Shown here: in pieces, positions 9,395 to 17,718 of the stretch
Numbering within the stretch: position 1 is the stretch's first letter
Layout of the letters: each line of letters opens with the position of its first letter
Assembly: GCA_012840395.1 (NCBI GenBank)
Contig: DULL01000066.1
Span: 49,403-113,402, forward strand
Source of the DNA: Clostridiaceae bacterium
Lineage (GTDB): Bacteria > Bacillota > Clostridia > Acetivibrionales > DULL01
Reading direction: 5' to 3'
Length of the DNA stretch: 64,000 nucleotides
Notes under the pieces: model-generated
Told to the model about the DNA's origin: nothing
Database searches by the model: none
The model's input: only the letters and a program-made list of their open reading frames with translations
Made by a program: the position numbers and the translations under genes

Positions 9395-10678
9395 ATGGAC
9401 TACCAGGAAGCGTTAAATTATATACATGGCACTCATAAATTTGGAAGTAAACTTGGATTAAAGAATATTACCAGACTATTGGAATTAATGGGCAATCCGC
9501 AAAGAAAATTAAAATATGTCCATGTGGCTGGAACAAACGGTAAAGGTTCTACGTCTGCATTTATTAGCAGTATTCTTATTGAATCGGGTTATAAAGTAGG
9601 AATTTTTACTTCTCCATATCTTGAGCGTTTTACCGAAAGAATAAAGGTAAATGATGAGGAGATTAAAGAAGAAGATATTGCCAGGCTAACTGGACTGATT
9701 AAGGCAAATGTTGAGAAGATGCTGGCTGAAGGCGAAAACCATCCTACAGAATTTGAGATTATAACTGCCATGGCTTTTCAGTATTTTGCTGAAGTTAACT
9801 GTGATATTGTAGTACTTGAAGTTGGTCTTGGAGGAAGATTCGATTCAACAAATGTGATAGACAAACCAGAGGTGGCAGTGATTACAACTATAAATTATGA
9901 CCATATGGACCGACTGGGAAATACTCTTCCAGAAATTGCCTTTGAAAAGGCTGGAATAATAAAAAATGATTGTGATGTTGTAATATATCCTCAGGTTGAA
10001 GATGTCAGAGAAGTATTTGAAAAAGTATGCAAGGATAAAAATGCAAGGCTCCATTGGGTTGATTTTTCAGGAATCAGTAGTATAGAGTTTGGTGCTGATG
10101 GACAAGCCTTTAATTATAAAGATTATGGAAATGTTAAGATTTCTCTGATTGGCTCTCACCAGATTAATAATGCAATAGTAGCAATTAAAACTGCAGAGGT
10201 GCTGAGGGACAAAGGTTTTGCAATAAATCAGCAATCAATATTAAAAGGGCTGATTAAGGCCAGGTGGCCGGGGAGATTGGAAATTGTTAACAGGGAGCCA
10301 TTGTTCTTAATAGATGGTGCTCACAACATTGAAGGGGCAAAAGCACTTCATGATGCATTAAACCTATACTTTCCTGACAGGAGAAAAATATTTATTATAG
10401 GCGTTTTAAAAGATAAAAAATACAGAGAAATGATTGAAGCTGTTTCACCTATAGCGGATAGGTTTATAACAGTAACCCCTAACAGTGACAGAGCCCTGGA
10501 AGCGGAAGAGACTGCTGAAATTATTAGATTCTATTGTAGTAATGTAACAGCCAGCCCAACAATAAAAGAAGCAATTGAAAAAAGTTTGCGGGAAGCAGAG
10601 CCCGGAGATGTTATCTGTGCTTTCGGTTCACTGTACTATATTGGTGAGGTAAGAAATTATTTTAAAAATAATAAGTAA
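9395..10678 (+). CDS. folC: Bifunctional folylpolyglutamate synthase / dihydrofolate synthase
   Basis: 427 residues; GAGGAAAG precedes ATG 9395. The Mur-ligase-type enzyme adds glutamate to dihydropteroate and folates in the cytosol using ATP. Motifs: P-loop VAGTNGKGSTSAF, IFTSPYLERFTERI, VLEVGLGGRFDSTNV, TTINYDHMDRLGNT with EKAGIIK, and the C-terminal LIDGAHNIEGAKAL. The carbamylated Lys region and the Mg-binding His are preserved. No folate gene is adjacent; the flanks are secA and a TPR protein, so it is probably transcribed alone. Confidence 0.95.
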   Translation: MDYQEALNYIHGTHKFGSKLGLKNITRLLELMGNPQRKLKYVHVAGTNGKGSTSAFISSILIESGYKVGIFTSPYLERFTERIKVNDEEIKEEDIARLTGLIKANVEKMLAEGENHPTEFEIITAMAFQYFAEVNCDIVVLEVGLGGRFDSTNVIDKPEVAVITTINYDHMDRLGNTLPEIAFEKAGIIKNDCDVVIYPQVEDVREVFEKVCKDKNARLHWVDFSGISSIEFGADGQAFNYKDYGNVKISLIGSHQINNAIVAIKTAEVLRDKGFAINQQSILKGLIKARWPGRLEIVNREPLFLIDGAHNIEGAKALHDALNLYFPDRRKIFIIGVLKDKKYREMIEAVSPIADRFITVTPNSDRALEAEETAEIIRFYCSNVTASPTIKEAIEKSLREAEPGDVICAFGSLYYIGEVRNYFKNNK

Positions 10679-10829
10679 AAGCCGATAATTTGTATAGTTA
10701 ATTTATTATTTATATTTATTAATGTATTTATATTAGATGTATTTGGGTATACTGCAATAGAATTTATATTAGGTTATATATTATAATCTTCAAATAGTAA
10801 ATGATTTGTATGAGATAGGAGGTGCTTCC

Positions 10830-11999
10830 ATGATTGATCTCAAGGAGGAATTGAAGAATTACAGTCCGATTGATATGAAGATATTGGAAGATGAAGGCGC
10901 AGATCTTCCTGATAATATTAAGAATTCGATAATTCTTTATAATAAAGCACTGGAAAGTTTGCAGAATGGAAGCGAAGATATTGCAGTAATTGAGCTTAGG
11001 AAAGCAATAGCACTGAATCCTGATTTTTATGAAGCTGTAAACCTTCTTGGAGTATGCTACTCTTACTTAAATGACCAGCAAAAGGCAATTGAAATGTTTG
11101 AAAGAGTAGTAAATGCCGAGAACAACGGTGTAAGAGCTCTCTCGTACATAAATCAGATAAAGAGCGGACAGGACGGAGATGCTGCAACTGCTTCAAGTAA
11201 GAAAAAAGGAGCGGTAAATAAAAAAAAGCTTGGGAAAAGTAAAGAACCAAAAGAGATAGCGCAACCCAGCCTCAAAGCAGAACAATATCCGGGTAAACAG
11301 CAAAATCAAAATAAAAATAAAATACCATTGTTTAATGATAGTTACAAAATAAAGCTGATGGCAGTGTCTTTTATAGCAGGTTTAATATTACCACTGCTAA
11401 TTGTGATACCTGTTATAAAAGGGAACAGTACAAAAGAGATAGCAAAAATCAGCGGGGAAAAAGATGAATTATTAAGTCAGATTGAAGAACTTAACGATAA
11501 ATATGATCAATTATCCGAAACCAATAAGAATCTGGAAAAAGATTTGCAGGAAGCCAATTCAAATATAGATTATTATAAATTTACCCTTAAGCTTTTTGAA
11601 GTTAAGGAACTGGCAGACAACAAAAAATATGAAGATGCGGCAGATATGCTTATACTGTTGAAAACATTTGATTTTCAGGATGAAGAAAAATCAAAGTTTG
11701 AAGAAATGTATAAAAATATTATGCCCCTTGCGGCTGAGAGTGCTTATAACAAAGCATATGCCAAGTACATAAACAGAGAATATGAAGAAGCATTGAAGCT
11801 ATTTGAAAAAGTACGGTTATATGATGAAAAATATTCACGAATTGATGCTACTTTGTATTATATGGGAAGATCTTATAAAGAACTGAATAATTCAAGAAAT
11901 GCCATTGCCATGTTCCAGCAGATACTTGATAACTATCCAAACAGTTATTATTATTCGTATGCAAAGTACAGGATAAATGAATTAACCCAGATGCCTTAA
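10830..11999 (+). CDS. Single-pass membrane protein with cytosolic and extracytosolic TPR repeats
   Basis: 389 residues from ATG 10830, 8 nt after AGGAGG. The N-terminal 100 residues hold TPR-like helices (SIILYNKALESLQNGSED, AVNLLGVCYSYLNDQQKAI). A basic, Lys-rich linker follows, then one membrane helix (about residues 175-197), a coiled coil of about 40 residues (KDELLSQIEELNDKYDQL) and C-terminal TPR repeats ending in YMGRSYKELNNSRNAI and FQQILDNYPNS. The likely role is scaffolding or protein-protein contact at the membrane. No enzyme motif is present and I do not recognise a named family. A terminator follows. Confidence 0.8.
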   Translation: MIDLKEELKNYSPIDMKILEDEGADLPDNIKNSIILYNKALESLQNGSEDIAVIELRKAIALNPDFYEAVNLLGVCYSYLNDQQKAIEMFERVVNAENNGVRALSYINQIKSGQDGDAATASSKKKGAVNKKKLGKSKEPKEIAQPSLKAEQYPGKQQNQNKNKIPLFNDSYKIKLMAVSFIAGLILPLLIVIPVIKGNSTKEIAKISGEKDELLSQIEELNDKYDQLSETNKNLEKDLQEANSNIDYYKFTLKLFEVKELADNKKYEDAADMLILLKTFDFQDEEKSKFEEMYKNIMPLAAESAYNKAYAKYINREYEEALKLFEKVRLYDEKYSRIDATLYYMGRSYKELNNSRNAIAMFQQILDNYPNSYYYSYAKYRINELTQMP

Positions 12000-12063
12000 T
12001 TACTTTTAATATTAAAAACTAATCTACTTATGTTAAATATAGTCAATTTAAATGATAAAGTTT

Positions 12064-12090
12064 AAAAGGTAGCATTTATGCTGCCTTTTT
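12064..12090 (+). terminator. Intrinsic terminator after the TPR gene
   Basis: AAAAGGTAGCAT (12064-12075) pairs with ATGCTGCCTTTT (12078-12089), with one G-T wobble and a very short loop. The T-run is part of the right arm. Confidence 0.8.
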
Positions 12091-12169
12091 CATATTATAT
12101 AGCAGTATTTATTAATATGAGTCAATAGAATAAACCGATATAAGGTTTATTTTTATTGGGGTGAGTCTT

Positions 12170-13300
12170 TTGAATCCTAAATTAAGTAAAATAAATATTG
12201 CGCTTGGAGGCGGAGGAGTAAGGGGCATAGCATATATTGGCGTTTTTGCAGAAGCCTATGACAGGGGATACAAATGGGGTAACATAGCCGGAGTATCAGC
12301 AGGAGCATTAGCGGGGTCCTTCCTTTCAGCAGGGATGAGTCCATATGAAATGTGGAAAAACCTTAATGAGTTCGATTTTGAAGAAGTACAGTTCAGTAAG
12401 ATACCTAAAAAAGTACCGGTGATCGAAAGATACTTAGAGTTTGTTCACAGGACCAGAACTACAGGTGAAGAAAGTATTAAGAATTTTTTTAGCAGAAAAT
12501 ATAATTTTGATGATTTTGTTAATGAAGATGAATCTGATCAGGACCAGTATTTAGAAAGAAGTAATTTCTTTAAAAATATTGCCACATTTGCAAAAGAGGG
12601 TAGTCTTTTTGACGGAGACTATCTGGAGGAATGGATATCAATATGTCTGAGAAAAAAAGGTATCAGGACTTTTGGTGATTTAAGAGGAGGAACAGTTGAT
12701 AAACAAAATCCGAAAGGATATAAATTAAGAGTTACAGGAGTTGATTGCACCAGGGCAAAGTTGGTAGTTTTACCTGATGATCTTGAGTTTTATGGCATTA
12801 ATCCTGATGAGTTTGAAGTGGCTAAAGCAATCAGAATCAGTACCTGCAATCCTTTTGCTTTTAAGCCGGTAGAGATTAAGAAGACAGAAGGGAAAAAAAC
12901 CAAAACCTACTACCTTATTGATGGAGGAGCACTTGATAGTTTTCCTCACTGGGCTATCAATGCTGAAACAGCCAAAGCAGTAGGCTTTGTCCTCAAAGAC
13001 GGTAATAAAAAACCTGGATTTTTTAGCCTGAATACGGCTCTTGATATTCTAAAGAGCATTATATCTGCCATTCATGATCCCGGTTTACCTAAAGATAAAG
13101 AAATTAAAATAAAATATATTGGGGAAATATTAATTAGTCCAAAAATATCAATGCTGGATTTTAACCTGAGCAATGATGATAAAGTTCATATGTTTAATGC
13201 GGGAAAAAATGAAGCCTATAAGGTATTTAACAAGATGGAAAGGGATTTGATGAGATATAGGAGAGGATTTTTCTACCCTTTCAGTTTTTTTAGATATTAA
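12170..13300 (+). CDS. Patatin-like phospholipase
   Basis: 376 residues if translation starts at TTG 12170, which has GGGGTGA at 12158-12164 ahead of it. GTG 12161 is in frame but overlaps that site. The catalytic dyad and oxyanion hole of the patatin family are visible: the Gly-rich loop LGGGGVRGIAYIG, the nucleophile elbow GVSAGALAG, and the Asp of LIDGGALDSFP. The enzyme would hydrolyse acyl groups from lipids. There is no signal peptide, so it is cytosolic or membrane-peripheral. The substrate is unknown. The C-terminus is basic and ends in an aromatic stretch (RRGFFYPFSFFRY) that could touch membrane. Confidence 0.85.
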   Translation: MNPKLSKINIALGGGGVRGIAYIGVFAEAYDRGYKWGNIAGVSAGALAGSFLSAGMSPYEMWKNLNEFDFEEVQFSKIPKKVPVIERYLEFVHRTRTTGEESIKNFFSRKYNFDDFVNEDESDQDQYLERSNFFKNIATFAKEGSLFDGDYLEEWISICLRKKGIRTFGDLRGGTVDKQNPKGYKLRVTGVDCTRAKLVVLPDDLEFYGINPDEFEVAKAIRISTCNPFAFKPVEIKKTEGKKTKTYYLIDGGALDSFPHWAINAETAKAVGFVLKDGNKKPGFFSLNTALDILKSIISAIHDPGLPKDKEIKIKYIGEILISPKISMLDFNLSNDDKVHMFNAGKNEAYKVFNKMERDLMRYRRGFFYPFSFFRY

Positions 13301-13399
13301 CCCCCTAATTTCCAGGAAATAATCATTAGGTCAAGTTCTTTAATTTCCGGAGTATTTGTTGTATTATATATATAATATACTTACAGCACATATTTACTT

Positions 13400-13432
13400 T
13401 GGGCAATTAGTATTGCCCAGGGCCTATTTTTT
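13400..13432 (+). terminator. Hairpin with delayed T-run in the thrC leader (terminator or attenuator)
   Basis: TGGGCAAT (13400-13407) pairs perfectly with ATTGCCCA (13412-13419) around TAGT. The run of seven T starts about 7 nt after the stem. It lies 100 nt past the previous stop and only about 20 nt before thrC, so an attenuator is possible. No T-box or leader peptide was seen. Confidence 0.45.
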
Positions 13433-13450
13433 TGTGCAAGGGGGATTATT

Positions 13451-14950
13451 ATGCTATATGAAAGTACCAGAGGTGGTTTAAAGTCAATAAACTCTGCACA
13501 AGCCATAAAAATGGGTATTGCTCCGGATGGAGGTTTGTTTGTTCCTGAAAAGGATATAGTAATAAGCTTTGAGCAAATCCAAGAAATGGCAGGTATGAGT
13601 TATCAGGAAAGAGCTTGTAAAATTCTGAAATATTTTCTAAGTGATTATACAGATGAAGAAATAAAAGAATGTGTAAATAATGCTTACCAATCCAGTAAGT
13701 TCAGTAATACCAATATTGCTCCGGTTGTGGCGCTTAATGGAAACCTTTATGTACTGGAATTGTGGCATGGGCCTACCAGTGCTTTTAAGGACATGGCTTT
13801 ACAAATAATGCCTCATTTACTGGTTAAAGCAATTGAGAAGACGGGAGAAACAAAAGAAATAGTAATTCTGGTTGCAACATCGGGTGATACTGGTAAAGCA
13901 GCCCTGGAAGGATTTAAAAATGTTAAGGGGACAAAGGTTATAGTGTTTTTCCCGGAAAATGGTGTCAGTCAGGTTCAAAAAAAGCAGATGGTTACTCAAG
14001 AGGGTAATAATGTCTGGTCGGTCGCCGTAGAAGGTAATTTTGATGATGCCCAAAGTGGTGTAAAAAAGATATTTGCAGATAAAGAGCTAGAGAAGAGAAT
14101 GTCAGAGGGGGGACATGTTTTTTCTTCTGCAAACTCAATTAACTGGGGAAGGCTGGTTCCTCAGATTATTTACTATTTTTCTGCATATGCCGATCTCTTG
14201 AAAGAAGGAAATATCAAGGCCGGAGAAAAAGTAAACATTGTGGTTCCTACAGGTAATTTCGGCAATATACTGGCTGCTTATTATGCTATGAAAATGGGAC
14301 TTCCTGTAAATAAACTTATTTGTGCATCAAATGAAAATAATGTATTGACAGATTTTATAAGGACCGGAATATATGATATCAGAAGAGAATTCAAAAAGAC
14401 TATATCACCATCAATGGATATACTTATATCCAGTAACCTGGAAAGACTTCTTTATGAAATAACAGAGCATAATTCGGATATGATAAATATGTGGATGAAA
14501 AAACTCATGAGCGACGGCATATACTTCATAGATGAAGAAACCCATAAAAGAATTACTTCCGTTTTCTGGGGAGGATATACTAATGAGAGTGAGACTTTAA
14601 AAACCATTGAATCCATATACAGCGATTTTAACTACGTAATTGATACCCATACGGCAGTTGGTGTAGACGTATATGATAAATATGTGATTTCTACAGGAGA
14701 TATAACCAAGACTATTATAGCTTCAACAGCCAGCCCCTTTAAATTTAATCACAGTGTTGTACGAGCCATATTCGGTGAAGAAGCCGTCAAAGGCAAAAGC
14801 GAATTCCAGCTTCTTGACATGCTGTCAGACAAATGCAACATTCCTGTGCCTGAAGGCCTCAGGGATCTGGATAAAAAAGAAGAAAAACATAAGAGAAGAT
14901 GCAGTGTATCTGGCATGAAACAGGAAGTTATAGAAATATTGTCTATATAG
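13451..14950 (+). CDS. thrC: Threonine synthase
   Basis: 499 residues, ATG 13451 preceded by AAGGGGG. This PLP enzyme converts O-phosphohomoserine to threonine. Motifs: the N-terminal YESTRGG and APDGGLFVPE, the PLP-binding Lys in GPTSAFKDMALQ, the phosphate-binding ATSGDTGKAALEGF, IVVPTGNFGNILAAYYAMKMG, and the C-terminal TASPFKFNHSVV. The length corresponds to the long (class with N-terminal domain) form. Homoserine dehydrogenase is encoded 10 kb downstream, so the threonine genes are split. The gene is monocistronic, with its own terminator. Confidence 0.95.
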   Translation: MLYESTRGGLKSINSAQAIKMGIAPDGGLFVPEKDIVISFEQIQEMAGMSYQERACKILKYFLSDYTDEEIKECVNNAYQSSKFSNTNIAPVVALNGNLYVLELWHGPTSAFKDMALQIMPHLLVKAIEKTGETKEIVILVATSGDTGKAALEGFKNVKGTKVIVFFPENGVSQVQKKQMVTQEGNNVWSVAVEGNFDDAQSGVKKIFADKELEKRMSEGGHVFSSANSINWGRLVPQIIYYFSAYADLLKEGNIKAGEKVNIVVPTGNFGNILAAYYAMKMGLPVNKLICASNENNVLTDFIRTGIYDIRREFKKTISPSMDILISSNLERLLYEITEHNSDMINMWMKKLMSDGIYFIDEETHKRITSVFWGGYTNESETLKTIESIYSDFNYVIDTHTAVGVDVYDKYVISTGDITKTIIASTASPFKFNHSVVRAIFGEEAVKGKSEFQLLDMLSDKCNIPVPEGLRDLDKKEEKHKRRCSVSGMKQEVIEILSI

Positions 14951-14970
14951 AACTATTTAGAAAGAATAAA

Positions 14971-15006
14971 AACTCCTTAGTATTGAAAAACTAAGGGGTT
15001 TTATAT
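14971..15006 (+). terminator. Intrinsic terminator after thrC
   Basis: AACTCCTTAG (14971-14980) pairs with CTAAGGGGTT (14991-15000), a ten-pair stem with one wobble, followed by TTTT. Confidence 0.8.
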
Positions 15007-15079
15007 TTATATTCCATTTTGCATTTTGCCTTTTATAGTGCTATTTTTGTGGGTTAATCACTAAAAATTAAATAACTTA

Positions 15080-15108
15080 TTGACATAGAAAAAAACTATT
15101 GATATAAT
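15080..15108 (+). promoter_or_regulatory. Consensus sigma-A promoter of the nine-gene sugar operon
   Basis: TTGACA (15080-15085) and TATAAT (15103-15108) are both perfect and separated by exactly 17 nt. The start of transcription would be near 15115, giving a leader of about 190 nt before the first gene. No ORF or riboswitch was recognised in that leader. Confidence 0.85.
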
Positions 15109-15112
15109 AAGT

Positions 15113-15136
15113 CCAACATCCTACGTTTGACATTGG
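15113..15136. promoter_or_regulatory. Imperfect 24-bp dyad at the transcription start; candidate operator
   Basis: The site has the form CCAAnnTCnnACGTnnGAnnTTGG, centred between 15124 and 15125, and begins 4 nt after the -10 box. A repressor bound there would block initiation. The FadR-type regulator encoded at 21693 in the same operon is the natural candidate, by inference only. Confidence 0.5.
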
Positions 15137-15303
15137 GTAATTTTTTAAATATTTATAATTCATTAATTTTAAACTTAAGTAAATACAAAACTAACAAATC
15201 AAAGTAATATACAAATAATTCTTCATCTAGTGCAGAGGTACCAAGAAAGTTAGCAGTTATTTATTATAAATCTACCAATTATTTCAAAAAGGAGTATGTC
15301 AAT

Positions 15304-15972
15304 ATGAAAATTGCAGCAGTCTACACAAGCACTACCCCCGAGTTAATTGAAATGGTAAATCAACAATTAAATGCTCAATTTAAAGACGACAGTGTGACAA
15401 TTGTGAGCTACCAGGATCCTAGTATTCTGCAGGAAGCCCGTGACAATGGTGGTGTTACACCTGGATGTGCCCGCCGGTTGTTGAATTTGTATGAACAGGC
15501 TGTAAAAGATGGAGCAAATATTCTGTTTAATATCTGTTCTTCGGTTGGCGATGTGGCAAAACTAGCAAAACCGTTATATGAGATGACAGGTGTTAAGTTT
15601 GTGCGCATTGATGAGGATATGGCTATGGAAGCAGTACGCAAAGGAAATCGTATAGGAGTAGTGGCCACACTTCGTACTACTCTTGAACCTACTAAACGTT
15701 TAATTCAGGATTGTGCAAAAGTCCTGGGAAAAGAAGTAGTTTTGGTTGATGCGTTGGCAGACGGCGCTTTTGGCCTGAATCAGGAAGATTTTAAGCAAAT
15801 GTTGATTGATACTTGTTCTAAAGTAAAAGATCAAGTTGATATATTCTTATTCGCTCAAGGTTCTATGGCTTATGCTGAAGAAGCAGTGTCCAGAGCCGTA
15901 GGTATGCCAGTATTATCAAGCATAAGGTTCGGAACCGCAGCTGTAAGAAAAGCAGCGGACTCAATGAAATAA
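15304..15972 (+). CDS. Asp/Glu racemase-superfamily protein, single catalytic Cys
   Basis: 222 residues; AAAGGAG precedes ATG 15304. The fold signature of the Asp/Glu/hydantoin racemase family is visible: KIAAVYTSTTPEL at the N-terminus, the first catalytic Cys in LFNICSSVGDVA, and RIGVVATLRTTLEPT opening the second lobe. The second Cys expected in two-base racemases is missing; that place reads FLFAQGSMAYAEEA. A one-Cys enzyme could be a decarboxylase, an isomerase or another carboxylate enzyme rather than a racemase. It is the first gene of the operon that encodes a TRAP transporter and transketolase, so it may act on the imported carboxylate or sugar acid. Confidence 0.8.
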   Translation: MKIAAVYTSTTPELIEMVNQQLNAQFKDDSVTIVSYQDPSILQEARDNGGVTPGCARRLLNLYEQAVKDGANILFNICSSVGDVAKLAKPLYEMTGVKFVRIDEDMAMEAVRKGNRIGVVATLRTTLEPTKRLIQDCAKVLGKEVVLVDALADGAFGLNQEDFKQMLIDTCSKVKDQVDIFLFAQGSMAYAEEAVSRAVGMPVLSSIRFGTAAVRKAADSMK

Positions 15973-16062
15973 ATGCATATTGTTTTTGTTTCTGTTCTAT
16001 ATTATAGGCGGCAGCCTTTAAATATAGTAAAGTAAATATAATGATAACAGGAGGAATATATC

Positions 16063-17127
16063 ATGAAGAAAAAACTGGCTATTCTTTTATGCTTCGTGTT
16101 GCTATTTGTATTCACAGCATGCGGCAAAAACACTTCTGATAAGAGTGGAACATCAACTACAACCCCTTCAACCACACAAGAATCAAATGCTAATGAACCC
16201 ATTGGCCCAAATATTACACTTAAAATCGGTTTCAGTACTAATGAGCAAGACCCACGTGGTTTAGCATCTCAGCTCTTTAAAAAGACAGTGGAAGAAAAAA
16301 CCGGCAAAACCGTTACTGTTGAGATCTATCCTTCAGGACAGTTGGGAGGAGATGCCGCGCTAATTGAGGCTATGGCATTGGATTCAGGTACAGTAGATAT
16401 TATTATTACTGACGCCAGCAATTTTGCAACATATGAGCCAAAGATGGGAATTTCTGCACTTCCATTTTTGTTTGAAAACTTTGAGGAAGCGTGGGCATTT
16501 ATGGACAGCGACATAGTTGCTGAAGTAGAGAAATTGCTCTTAGATGACAATATCCGGGTGTTATCTCATTTCTGCAATGGTTTCCGCTGTGTTACAACAT
16601 CAAAGGTTAAAGTTAACTCACCAGAAGATATGAAAGGAATGCTGATCCGTACCCCAGAGAATCCTGTTATCATGGCTACTATGCGTGCTTTGGGAGCCAA
16701 TCCGCAGCCTCTTGCTTTTTCAGAACTCTATATGGCTCTTCAACAAGGTACTTATGATGCACAGGAAAATCCCATACCTGTTATTTATAATAATAAACTA
16801 TATGAAGTTCAATCCTATCTTTCTGTGACAAACCATATTTATTCAGGTATGTGTTTTGCAATAGCTGAAAGCACCTGGAAGAAGATGAGCCCTGCACAGC
16901 AAGAGATTGTTGCCGCAGCAGCCAAGGAAGCTGAAAAATATAACCGTGAATTAAATAAACAAATGACAGAAGATTATATCAGCAAGCTTGAAGCTGAAAA
17001 CATGACTATTATTACTCCTGAACTTGCTCCATTTGTAGAAGCGACCAAGGTTGTTGCCGAGAATCTGAAAGATTCCTATGGAGAAGAACTACTTGCAAAA
17101 TTGGCTGAATGGCAAAAAAATAAATAA
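16063..17127 (+). CDS. dctP: TRAP transporter solute-binding lipoprotein, DctP family
   Basis: 354 residues with AGGAGG before ATG 16063. The signal peptide ends in a lipobox (VFTACG), so the protein is lipid-anchored outside the membrane. A Thr/Ser-rich linker leads into the DctP domain, with KIGFSTNEQDP, IEIYPSGQLGGD-like VEIYPSGQLGGDAALIE, the ligand-binding Arg in GMLIRTPENP, and GTYDAQENPIPVI. TRAP receptors bind carboxylates such as sugar acids or dicarboxylates through that Arg. It captures the substrate for the DctQ/DctM permease encoded just downstream. Confidence 0.93.
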   Translation: MKKKLAILLCFVLLFVFTACGKNTSDKSGTSTTTPSTTQESNANEPIGPNITLKIGFSTNEQDPRGLASQLFKKTVEEKTGKTVTVEIYPSGQLGGDAALIEAMALDSGTVDIIITDASNFATYEPKMGISALPFLFENFEEAWAFMDSDIVAEVEKLLLDDNIRVLSHFCNGFRCVTTSKVKVNSPEDMKGMLIRTPENPVIMATMRALGANPQPLAFSELYMALQQGTYDAQENPIPVIYNNKLYEVQSYLSVTNHIYSGMCFAIAESTWKKMSPAQQEIVAAAAKEAEKYNRELNKQMTEDYISKLEAENMTIITPELAPFVEATKVVAENLKDSYGEELLAKLAEWQKNK

Positions 17128-17156
17128 ATTATATAAGGACCAACGGTAGGCAGGTG

Positions 17157-17181
17157 AGGTGAAGCACCATAAGCTTCACCT
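17157..17181 (+). promoter_or_regulatory. Intercistronic hairpin between dctP and dctQ
   Basis: AGGTGAAGC (17157-17165) pairs perfectly with GCTTCACCT (17173-17181) around a 7-nt loop, without a T-run. Such hairpins often protect the upstream binding-protein mRNA, giving more receptor than permease. That role is inferred. Confidence 0.6.
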
Positions 17182-17214
17182 GCTTAATATATGTGGATAG
17201 AAAGGAGAGCAGTT

Positions 17215-17718
17215 ATGCTCAAACTGCAAAAGGTAATAGATAAAACTGCTACCATAATAAGTAGCATTTTATTAGGAATAATGGTAGTTATTTTAATTTA
17301 CAATGTGGCTGCCCGTTTCCTTGGCGGTGGTATCCGGTGGTATATGGAAGGTTCCCAATATCTGAATGTTTGGGCTATGTTCATTGCAGGCATTGGTATT
17401 TGTGTGACCACAGACCATTTAAGAATTTCCCTGATTGAAGATCTGCTTAAAGGTAAAATTAAGTTTGCAAATAAGATTATTGTAGGCATAATAAATTTTT
17501 CTTTCTATTGCTTACTGACTTACGGAACATATTTGCTTGCCAGCAAATCCAGGCAGGAAATATCAACCATGCCACCATTGAAAATGTCATATGTCTATTG
17601 GCTAATGCCTGTGGCATCTGCTTTAAGTGCAATTTCTGTAATTATCGGCTTAATTGTTGACTTAAATAATAAAGACAAAAAAGGGGGTTCTGCCTGTGAT
17701 AGCATTTCTCATGATTAG
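17215..17718 (+). CDS. dctQ: TRAP transporter small permease, DctQ family
   Basis: 167 residues from ATG 17215, 6 nt after AAAGGAGA (17201-17208); the upstream ATG 17191 lacks a site. Four membrane helices are visible, with the DctQ hallmark EGSQYLNVWAMFIAGIGI and a polar segment TTDHLRISLIEDLL. It associates with DctM to form the Na+-coupled membrane part. The last 23 nt overlap the start of dctM, which implies translational coupling. Confidence 0.92.
   Translation: MLKLQKVIDKTATIISSILLGIMVVILIYNVAARFLGGGIRWYMEGSQYLNVWAMFIAGIGICVTTDHLRISLIEDLLKGKIKFANKIIVGIINFSFYCLLTYGTYLLASKSRQEISTMPPLKMSYVYWLMPVASALSAISVIIGLIVDLNNKDKKGGSACDSISHD

Noticed and set aside
13301..13450. T-box leader before thrC
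   Set aside because: No conserved T-box sequence of the AGGGTGGNACCGCG kind.
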